Assembly: GCA_949288625.1 (NCBI GenBank)
Contig: CASEKZ010000042.1
Coordinates: 1 to 27,967, forward strand
Reading direction: 5' to 3'
Length of the DNA: 27,967 nt
Origin: an uncultured bacterium
Lineage (GTDB): Bacteria > Bacillota_I > Bacilli_A > RF39 > UBA660
This document shows positions 1 to 5,903 of the stretch, in pieces (positions within the stretch are counted from its first letter, which is position 1; each line of letters opens with the position of its first letter). The translations under genes and the position numbers were made by a program. Under the pieces are notes generated by a model. The model saw nothing but the letters and a program-made list of their open reading frames with translations. It ran no database searches and was not told the DNA's origin.

Positions 1-713
1 CTTTTTGGAATTGGTTCAGACTTTGCTTTTTTCTGCTTAGTATACCAAAAGTTTTTATTATCACGGTATCCATAATCCACCGGAACACTTGGAAAGCCAG
101 ATGCTTTAACACCATTTAAAATGGCATCATATTGTTTTGGCTTTAGCAAGATGTTATCTATTTTTAATATGAAGTGTGCTCCATTCTTACTTGTTATCCC
201 GTTAAAATCATGATATGGCCCGCTATATTCTTCCATTACTTTATCGTTTTGAGCATTATCTAAGGTATCAACCCAAGTGCATTCAAACACTTGAAACGCT
301 TCTTTTATTACTTTAGGATACTTATTATTTTCATCTTCTTTCGCTCTTTTTCCGTCAACTAGGGTAAATAAACAATCCTTCATTTTTTCATCCGTCGTCT
401 CTCCTGGATAACCTAGTCTTACGGCTTCTTTAAAATATTTTTTATCAGCGGTTATAAAGTTTATCGCACACTTTTTAGTTCTTAATATGTTCTTACACGT
501 ATTAGAAGAATTACGGCAACAAAGTACCATTGCGTAATAATCTTTACCTGCTATGTAATATGGAAATATTAAAGAATATGCACCAAGATTTGTTTGTCCT
601 TTTTCATCAAGTGTTGCAATTAAAGTCGTTGGCATTGGAAAAAAGCTTGATGTTTGATAAAAATTATCAACCATTCTTATGTTTTTAAACCCGTTTATTA
701 ATTCATCATTCAT
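1..713 (-). CDS. Flavin reductase-like (FMN-binding split-barrel) protein, 3' end beyond window
   Basis: An open frame of 237 codons runs from ATG at 713 to the left window edge without a stop, so the C-terminus is missing. The start is preceded by AGGTG at a workable distance. The protein starts MNDELINGF and has the pattern MPTTLIATLDEKGQTNLGAYS followed by a segment close to MVLCCRNSSNTCKNI, which fits the flavin reductase-like/flavoredoxin split-barrel family that binds FMN and passes electrons from NAD(P)H or acts as a redox carrier. No signal peptide or membrane segment is seen, so it is probably cytoplasmic. It lies 49 bp downstream of rarA on the same strand with no clear terminator between, so read-through is possible. 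The substrate cannot be deduced. The family assignment is by remembered pattern only. Confidence 0.7.
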   Translation of the reverse strand, partial: MNDELINGFKNIRMVDNFYQTSSFFPMPTTLIATLDEKGQTNLGAYSLIFPYYIAGKDYYAMVLCCRNSSNTCKNILRTKKCAINFITADKKYFKEAVRLGYPGETTDEKMKDCLFTLVDGKRAKEDENNKYPKVIKEAFQVFECTWVDTLDNAQNDKVMEEYSGPYHDFNGITSKNGAHFILKIDNILLKPKQYDAILNGVKASGFPSVPVDYGYRDNKNFWYTKQKKAKSEPIPK

Positions 714-762
714 TTATATCACCTATCCTCATATAATAAGTATAACACTTTTTTATTAGGTT

Positions 763-2091
763 TTAGTCGTTTTTATGATTCTTTTTCCACTGTTTTATAG
801 CATCTAATCTATTTTTAAAACGTTCCTCATTACCTTGGCTAGTTGGATTATAATATGTTTTACCAATTAAAGAAGGCGGCATACACTCCATGGTAGTTAA
901 CTTATCTTTACAATCATGAGCGTACTGATAACCTTTTCCATAGTTAAGGTCTTTCATTAACTTGGTAGGCGCGTTTCTAATAACTAAAGGAACGGGCTCT
1001 AAAAGCATTTTTTTAGCATCAAATGACGCACTTAAATATGCGTTATAACAAGCGTTAGACTTTGGTGCTAGTGACATATAAATCACTGCCTCAGTAAGGT
1101 GTACACTACATTCTGGCATACCAATAAAATGACACGCATGATATACGTTTATCGCGACGTTTAAAGCGTTAGTATCCGCAAGGCCTATGTCTTCTGATGC
1201 AAACCTAGTTATTCTTCTTGCAATGTAAATGGGATCTTCTCCTGCTTCTAACATTCGAGAAAGCCAGTACACCGCCGCATCCGGATCACTATTTCTCATC
1301 GATTTATGTAAAGCTGATATAATGTTATAATGCTCTTCACCATTTTTATCATATAAAAGAGTTTTCTTACCCAAACAGTCCTCAATCGTGTTTTTAGTTA
1401 CCATTATTGTGCCATCTTCTTTTATATCGGCATTAGTAACAACCATATCCAAAGTAGTAAGAGCACATCTTGCATCACCATTTGAAAAACTAGCTATTAC
1501 CTTTAAATCATCTTCTTTTATTTCAACTTTATCTTTGCCAAAACCTCTTTCATTAGTAATCGCGTTTTTTAATAAAGATAATATATCTCTATTAGATAAC
1601 TCTTTTAAAACAAACACTCTGCACCTTGATAAAAGTGCGTTATTAATCTCAAAAGAAGGATTTTCGGTTGTTGCACCTATTAAAATAATTGATCCTTTTT
1701 CAACGTATGGTAAAAAAGCATCCTGCTGAGCTTTATTAAACCGGTGTATTTCATCTACAAATAAGATTGTTTTAACACCTAAACTCTTATTTTTTTCTGC
1801 GTCTTCCATAACCTTTTTTATCTCTTTTATACCAGAGGTTACCGCGGAAAAATTAATAAACTCTGATTTAGTTTCCCTTGCAATTATCATCGCAAGCGTT
1901 GTTTTACCTACTCCCGGAGGCCCCCAAAATATCATTGATGATGCGTTATCGGACTCTATCATCTTTCTTAATAATTTATTTTCTCCTAAAAGATGCGTTT
2001 GTCCTACGAACTCATTTAAATTTCTTGGCCTCATTCTTGATGCTAAAGGCTCATTTTTTGGCATTTCAAATAATGATTGCTGATGCATCAT
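763..2091 (-). CDS. rarA: Replication-associated recombination protein A (RarA/MgsA), AAA+ ATPase
   Basis: RarA is a clamp-loader-like AAA+ ATPase that acts at stalled replication forks. Visible features are the N-terminal PLASRMRPRNLNEFVGQ segment, Walker A GPPGVGKTT at about residues 57-65, Walker B ILFVDEIHRF at about 108-117, sensor 1 GATTENPSF, and the C-terminal region with RRITRFASEDIGLAD and the ending typical of the family. Total length (about 442 residues) is normal. The open frame extends upstream to 2112, but AGAGGTG lies 5 nt before the ATG at 2091 and 8 nt before the ATG at 2088. I therefore place the start at 2091; 2088 is equally possible. A promoter with an operator-like palindrome in its spacer is at 2115-2143. 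The candidate small RNA terminator ends just upstream. Confidence 0.96.
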   Translation of the reverse strand: MMHQQSLFEMPKNEPLASRMRPRNLNEFVGQTHLLGENKLLRKMIESDNASSMIFWGPPGVGKTTLAMIIARETKSEFINFSAVTSGIKEIKKVMEDAEKNKSLGVKTILFVDEIHRFNKAQQDAFLPYVEKGSIILIGATTENPSFEINNALLSRCRVFVLKELSNRDILSLLKNAITNERGFGKDKVEIKEDDLKVIASFSNGDARCALTTLDMVVTNADIKEDGTIMVTKNTIEDCLGKKTLLYDKNGEEHYNIISALHKSMRNSDPDAAVYWLSRMLEAGEDPIYIARRITRFASEDIGLADTNALNVAINVYHACHFIGMPECSVHLTEAVIYMSLAPKSNACYNAYLSASFDAKKMLLEPVPLVIRNAPTKLMKDLNYGKGYQYAHDCKDKLTTMECMPPSLIGKTYYNPTSQGNEERFKNRLDAIKQWKKNHKND

Positions 2092-2114
2092 AATCACCTC
2101 TTCTAACACCATTT

Positions 2115-2143
2115 ATAATAACATACAATTGTTTGATTGTAAA
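2115..2143 (-). promoter_or_regulatory. rarA promoter with 14-bp operator-like palindrome in the spacer
   Basis: On the minus strand: -35 TTTACA (2143-2138), 17-bp spacer, extended -10 TG-T-TATTAT (2120-2115). The spacer contains CAAACAATTGTATG (2135-2122), a near palindrome of the form CAAAC-N4-GTWTG. The same element sits at the same offset in the recG promoter at 7858-7886. A spacer location fits repression by steric block. The spacing resembles the Gram-positive LexA/DinR box (GAAC-N4-GTTC) but the outer bases differ, so the regulator is inferred. Confidence 0.6.
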
Positions 2144-2147
2144 TATA

Positions 2148-2171
2148 TAAAAAACGGAGCCTAAAGGCTCC
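2148..2171 (-). terminator. Intrinsic terminator of small RNA A / glmS
   Basis: GGAGCC-TTTA-GGCTCC hairpin (2171-2156, minus strand) followed by G and a run of six T. A perfect 6-bp GC-rich stem and a T-tract make this a strong Rho-independent terminator for transcription coming from glmS or from the small RNA promoter. Confidence 0.85.
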
Positions 2172-2235
2172 AAGGGGGTTTTGGTTGTACTCTCAAACTA
2201 TATCGTAAGAGTACCTCGCGTGATATCATCACGCT
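2148..2235 (-). ncRNA. Candidate small RNA A between glmS and rarA
   Basis: A non-coding interval with its own promoter signal and terminator on the minus strand. The predicted transcript of about 88 nt opens with a perfect hairpin GCGTGAT-GAT-ATCACGC (2234-2218), then TACTCT...AGAGTA, which can pair across a 14-nt loop, then an unpaired C-rich stretch ACAACCAAAACCCCCTT, then the terminator GGAGCC-TTTA-GGCTCC plus a T-run. No ORF with a ribosome binding site is seen. I do not recognise it as a known family. The C-rich stretch is complementary to AAGGGGG-type Shine-Dalgarno sequences, as in RoxS/RsaE-type small RNAs, but that role is inference. It could instead be only the 3' UTR of glmS. Confidence 0.5.
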
Positions 2236-2241
2236 ATTATA

Positions 2242-2289
2242 ATAATAAATACTTTTAAGCTAATTGTCAATATTTTTTTACGTAATTTT
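2242..2289 (-). promoter_or_regulatory. Promoter of candidate small RNA A
   Basis: Minus strand: upstream box AAAATTACGTAAAAAA (2289-2274), consensus -35 TTGACA (2270-2265), exactly 17-bp spacer, -10 TATTAT (2247-2242). The predicted start at about 2235 falls directly at the first hairpin. The upstream box overlaps the glmS stop codon. The same 16-nt box precedes the promoter at 7938-7966. Confidence 0.6.
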
Positions 2290-4096
2290 ACTCAACTGTA
2301 ACTGATTTAGCTAAGTTTTTTGGTTTATCAATACTGCATCCTTTTATCTTCGCAAGTTCATAAGATATTAATTGTAAAGGTATTACCGCAAGAAGTGGTT
2401 CAAACAAGTCATTTACCCTAGGTATTTTTACTATCTCATCATAAAAGTCATCATTATCAACATCAGTTTTATTAGTAACACATATTACGTAAGCCCCTCT
2501 TGACTTTACTTCTTTTATATTTGAAATTGTTTTAGGAGCCACACTATCATCCGTTACGATTGCAACAACTGGTGTTCCTTCCTCTATCAAAGATATCGTA
2601 CCATGCTTTAATTCGCCCGCAGCATATGCTTCGCTATGGGTATAAGATATTTCCTTTAACTTTAAAGACCCTTCCTGTGCTAACGCATAATCTACTTCTC
2701 TTCCTATAAAAAACACGTCATTATAACATTTTATGTCATTTGCAATTTTTTTATAAAGCTCTCTATCATTAAGCAACTCCTGCATATAATCAGGTAATTT
2801 TTTTACGTCCTGTAAAATTTCTTTTATCTCGGTTTTATCAATTAAATCTTTTTTTAAAGATAAATTAAGTGCTATTAATGATAACATCGCAACCTGTGCT
2901 GAGTACGCCTTAGTCGTTGCAACCGCTATTTCTTTTCCTGCTTCAGTATATAATACCATTTTAGCTTCTCTTGCAATGGTACTTCCTTTTTCATTAATAA
3001 TACCAAGCGTATCATTACCGTTTTCTTTGGCAATCTTTAACGCTTCTAAAGTATCCGCTGTTTCACCAGATTGTGATATTACAATTACTAATTCATCATC
3101 TTTTAAAAATTGTTTTTTGTATCTAAACTCACTTGCCGTTTCAACGTTAACTTCTGTATTTGCATACTTTTCGATCATTTGCTTCCCAATTAAACCAGCA
3201 TGCGTTGCACTGCCACACGCAACTATTCTAATACATTTATACTTAGTAAAGTCAGGCATTTTCTTAAGTAAACCATCAAGATCATCTTTTAAATATGGAT
3301 TAGTTGTCTTTTTGAATACTTCTGGTTGCTCGTTTATTTCTTTTAACATAAAATGTTCATAACCATGTTTATCAATTGATAAATCATCATACTCAAACTC
3401 TTTAACCACAAAATCTTTTTTTCTACCATTATTAAATATTTCTACTTTATTCCTTGTTATTTTAGCATAATCATTATCTTCTAAAACAACGTATTTCTTT
3501 GTTTTATTTAAAATGGCCGGTACGTCAGAAGCAATAAAATTCTTACCATCACACACCCCAATTATTAAAGGACTATTCTTTTTTAATGTATATAAAGTTT
3601 CCTTATCATCATCACAAATTATTCCAAGTGCATAAGAACCTTTTAAAAAATAATTTAATTTATTAATAACGTTTAATATGTTTTTTTCTTTTGTATATAA
3701 ATAATCTAATAAAGCACTAATTACTTCAGTATCAGTTTCCGAAACAAAACGATATCCTTTTTTTATTAAGTCTTTTTTTATTTCGTCATAATTTTCTATT
3801 ATTCCATTATGAACGATGGTAAACTTACCCGTTTTATGAGGATGAGCATTATCCTTATTAGCAAGACCATGAGTTGCCCATCTCGTATGGCCAATTCCAA
3901 TGTTTGATTTAGTATTTAAATCAACACTATTTATTAAATTAGAGAGTTTTCCCTCTTCTTTTATAATATTTAATTTTCCATTATTAAAATAAGCTATACC
4001 AGCCGAATCATACCCCCTATAATCCAGCCTTTTTAAGCCGTCAACTAAAACACGCACGCAATTATCATCACCTACGTATCCTACTATTCCACACAT
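2288..4096 (-). CDS. glmS: Glutamine--fructose-6-phosphate aminotransferase (isomerizing)
   Basis: GlmS makes glucosamine-6-phosphate from fructose-6-phosphate and glutamine, the first step towards UDP-GlcNAc for peptidoglycan. The start is the ATG at 4096, giving MCGIVGYVG with the nucleophile Cys2 exposed after Met removal; AAGGAG lies upstream. A longer open frame reaches 4132 but would bury the catalytic Cys. The N-terminal glutaminase domain shows GHTRWATHG and HNGIIENY. Two SIS domains follow, with ACGSATHAG and SQSGETADT. The C-terminus LAKSVTVE is the family signature. Length (602 residues) is normal. The mRNA leader carries a glmS ribozyme, so product feedback is expected. Confidence 0.98.
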   Translation of the reverse strand: MCGIVGYVGDDNCVRVLVDGLKRLDYRGYDSAGIAYFNNGKLNIIKEEGKLSNLINSVDLNTKSNIGIGHTRWATHGLANKDNAHPHKTGKFTIVHNGIIENYDEIKKDLIKKGYRFVSETDTEVISALLDYLYTKEKNILNVINKLNYFLKGSYALGIICDDDKETLYTLKKNSPLIIGVCDGKNFIASDVPAILNKTKKYVVLEDNDYAKITRNKVEIFNNGRKKDFVVKEFEYDDLSIDKHGYEHFMLKEINEQPEVFKKTTNPYLKDDLDGLLKKMPDFTKYKCIRIVACGSATHAGLIGKQMIEKYANTEVNVETASEFRYKKQFLKDDELVIVISQSGETADTLEALKIAKENGNDTLGIINEKGSTIAREAKMVLYTEAGKEIAVATTKAYSAQVAMLSLIALNLSLKKDLIDKTEIKEILQDVKKLPDYMQELLNDRELYKKIANDIKCYNDVFFIGREVDYALAQEGSLKLKEISYTHSEAYAAGELKHGTISLIEEGTPVVAIVTDDSVAPKTISNIKEVKSRGAYVICVTNKTDVDNDDFYDEIVKIPRVNDLFEPLLAVIPLQLISYELAKIKGCSIDKPKNLAKSVTVE

Positions 4097-4139
4097 ATTA
4101 TTTTTCTCCTTTTTAAAGTATAATAAAAACAATGTGTGA

Positions 4140-4271
4140 AATACCCCTTTGTTATAATTTTTATTTTACGTTTTAAAAGTATTTCTTACGATTCACAAAA
4201 CCGTCGTGGCATCCGCCGAATATCTCGATAACCACAAACCTCGTCACCCATTTATTAAGGGCCTGGCGCTA
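4140..4271 (-). ncRNA. glmS ribozyme (glucosamine-6-phosphate-activated self-cleaving riboswitch)
   Basis: The minus strand upstream of glmS shows the conserved core in order: AGCGCCAGG at the cleavage site, TGACGAGG, TTATCGAGATATTCGGCGG and ATGCC, followed by an A-rich segment and AAAGGGGT before glmS. Cleavage is expected between A at 4270 and G at 4269. Glucosamine-6-phosphate acts as the cofactor for cleavage, and the cleaved mRNA is degraded, which lowers GlmS. The position, about 45 nt before the glmS start codon, is the standard arrangement. The 3' boundary is approximate. Confidence 0.95.
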
Positions 4272-4316
4272 GATAAAAAATAATCCTCCATTTACTCTTT
4301 TATCTTTATATATTCC

Positions 4317-4345
4317 ATTATACGTAAAAAAAGAGGTTTTCGCAA
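4317..4345 (-). promoter_or_regulatory. Probable glmS promoter
   Basis: Minus strand: TTGCGA (4345-4340), 17-bp spacer, TATAAT (4322-4317). The transcript would start near 4310 and carry about 40 nt before the ribozyme cleavage site. The -35 element overlaps the loop of the terminator of the upstream DUF368 gene. Confidence 0.5.
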
Positions 4346-4350
4346 CCTCT
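4326..4350 (-). terminator. Terminator of the DUF368 gene
   Basis: Minus strand hairpin AGAGGTT-GCGAA-AACCTCT followed by a T-run (4332-4326). It lies 22 bp past the DUF368 stop codon. Confidence 0.8.
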
Positions 4351-4371
4351 TTTAAAACGACTTTACGTTTT

Positions 4372-5187
4372 TTAATTATCATACTTTTCACTTACATATC
4401 TAATAAGAAGAAAACCTAAAACAAAAAGTATTGGGCAAATAAGTAAATCAATTCCACTTGGAATACCTGGGAATACCTCTATCATTGAAGCAACAACAAA
4501 GCCTATTATCATAAAGTATGTTTGTCTTGGTTTTTTATTAAGAAGTGACTCAAGAAGTTTAGTAATTGCAATAATACCAAAGATGACACCTAGTGCAAGT
4601 GGAATTAAAAACGTAAAATCAAGCGTCTTAATCGCATCAATAAGTGGTGTTAATAAACCTAAGGTTAAAAGTAAAAACGAAGTTGAAATGCCCGGTAAAA
4701 TTAAAGCGATAGAAACAACTATTCCAGCGATAAATAAATATATGTATAAACCATAAGACGCATTAGATAAATCAACTATCGAACCATTTACTTTACTATC
4801 TAAAAACATTAAGCCCGCAATTATAATTACCCCAATAACAAAAAATAACCAATCAAACTTAGTTTTCTTACCCCTATTTGCTTCTTTAAATAAAACGGGT
4901 AAGCCTCCTAATACTATTCCTAAAAATAAAAACATCGTTGGATACTCAAAATGCTCTATTGCCTTATCAACAAATAACCCTACCGTTACAAGTCCTATTA
5001 TGCCGCCAAGACCTACAATAAGTAAAAATAAAAAGTTTTTCTTTATATCTTTAAAAAACGAACTAATAGAATGAATTATCTCATCATATATTCCTAAAAT
5101 AAGAGCCATTGTGCCACCAGAAACTCCTGGAACCATCATTGTTCCTCCAATTGCTATCCCTTTAATAAAATGCTTTAACTTCTCCAC
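4372..5187 (-). CDS. DUF368 membrane protein, probable polyprenyl-phosphate translocase (PopT-like)
   Basis: A very hydrophobic protein of about 271 residues with roughly eight membrane segments. It contains the DUF368 hallmark MVPGVSGGTMALILGIYDE near the N-terminus and a second, repeat-related LPGISTSFLLLTLG in the C-terminal half. Members of this family (PopT) have been linked to recycling of undecaprenyl phosphate across the membrane for cell wall synthesis. That function fits beside glmS, although the genes are separated by a terminator. The open frame starts with GTG at 5196, but that GTG is part of the AAGGTG ribosome binding site. The GTG at 5187, 6 nt further on, is the better start. 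An extended -10 TG-A-TATAAT is at 5210-5205. The family is clear; the transport role rests on literature for relatives. Confidence 0.9.
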   Translation of the reverse strand: MEKLKHFIKGIAIGGTMMVPGVSGGTMALILGIYDEIIHSISSFFKDIKKNFLFLLIVGLGGIIGLVTVGLFVDKAIEHFEYPTMFLFLGIVLGGLPVLFKEANRGKKTKFDWLFFVIGVIIIAGLMFLDSKVNGSIVDLSNASYGLYIYLFIAGIVVSIALILPGISTSFLLLTLGLLTPLIDAIKTLDFTFLIPLALGVIFGIIAITKLLESLLNKKPRQTYFMIIGFVVASMIEVFPGIPSGIDLLICPILFVLGFLLIRYVSEKYDN

Positions 5188-5255
5188 AATAATCACCTTA
5201 GTTAATTATATCATATTATTTATAAAACATTATAACAAATTACTTTTAAAAATTA

Positions 5256-5396
5256 TTAAATATCAATTTTATTTCCTGTTAACTCATTAATTTCATAGCT
5301 AACCATATATATTCCTTCTTCACTTACATATTGTAAAATAAATTTATCATTTTCTTTTGATATTATAAGATCTATTGTTTTGTTATGATGCTTTTT
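5256..5396 (-). pseudogene. Out-of-frame C-terminal remnant of the DUF1016 gene
   Basis: Directly after the upstream ORF stops, a different frame stays open for about 45 codons, reading KKHHNKTIDLIISKENDKF and ending in ELTGNKIDI before a stop at 5256. It has no start codon or ribosome binding site of its own at its beginning. The segment resembles the last strands of full-length DUF1016/YhcG nucleases, in which a line like GLIICKENDKF precedes the C-terminus. This suggests a frameshift combined with loss of most of the nuclease domain. The similarity is by eye and moderate. Confidence 0.4.
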
Positions 5397-5802
5397 CTTT
5401 TATTAGTTTTATTAACTCTCTTTTGGATAAATTATTTAATACGCACTGGTTTATGTAATAGTTTCTTTCGTTTTCGTTTTTGATTGGTAGTAATATAGTC
5501 CAGTGTGTCCATGTTAATTGGTCAACCAGTGGTTGACTTTTTTGAATAATATAAAATTGTCTCATGTATTTTAAATTAGTGGTTGAATATCCTTTTCCAT
5601 ATATCTCTATTAGTTTTTTAGACCAATTCTTAATTAACATATCACCATATTTTGATTTATTTTCTCCACCTTGTGCTTCTACAAGTAGTCTTCCTATTTC
5701 ATAATAGGCATTTAAAGTATCTTTATTTGATTGTAATATTCTAACGTTTTCGTTTACTTCTTTTTTTGCTATTACATCTTTTATTTTATTATAATAATCC
5801 AT
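5383..5802 (-). CDS. DUF1016 N-terminal domain protein (truncated YhcG-like nuclease)
   Basis: A 139-residue protein with the DUF1016 N-terminal domain: AYYEIGRLLVEAQ, then KYGDMLIKNWSKKL, YGKGYSTTNLKYMRQFY, QLTWTHWTILLPIKN and NERNYYINQCVLNNLSKREL. Full-length relatives are about 330-380 residues, with a C-terminal PDDEXK nuclease domain. Here the protein ends just after the N-terminal domain, and a frame-shifted piece of the far C-terminus follows. The domain is thought to bind partner proteins or DNA; without the nuclease part, catalysis is not expected. The start ATG at 5802 has GGAG at a good distance, but both lie inside a long inverted repeat (5793-5840). It sits alone between recG and DUF368. 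It may be a decayed gene or a stand-alone domain. Confidence 0.8.
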   Translation of the reverse strand: MDYYNKIKDVIAKKEVNENVRILQSNKDTLNAYYEIGRLLVEAQGGENKSKYGDMLIKNWSKKLIEIYGKGYSTTNLKYMRQFYIIQKSQPLVDQLTWTHWTILLPIKNENERNYYINQCVLNNLSKRELIKLIKEKAS

Positions 5803-5840
5803 ATATAACTCCTTTCGGGTTAGTTATTATATGGATTATT
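5793..5840 (-). repeat. 18-bp inverted repeat enclosing the DUF1016 ribosome binding site and start codon
   Basis: Plus-strand arms AATAATCCATATATAACT (5793-5810) and AGTTATTATATGGATTATT (5822-5840) are complementary with one bulged base and an 11-nt loop. In the mRNA sense the 3' arm contains the ATG start codon, and the Shine-Dalgarno GGAG lies in the loop and stem edge. It could block translation, act as an operator, or be a remnant of an inserted element. Confidence 0.7.
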
Positions 5841-5874
5841 TTTAAGAAATAAATCGAATTTGGTAATATAATGC

Positions 5875-5903
5875 AAAAAAGTGCTCCAATGGTGCACCTT
5901 TTT
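5875..5903 (-). terminator. recG terminator
   Basis: Minus strand GTGCACC-ATT-GGAGCAC (5897-5881) with one T-T mismatch, followed by a run of six T. It starts right at the recG stop codon. Confidence 0.75.
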
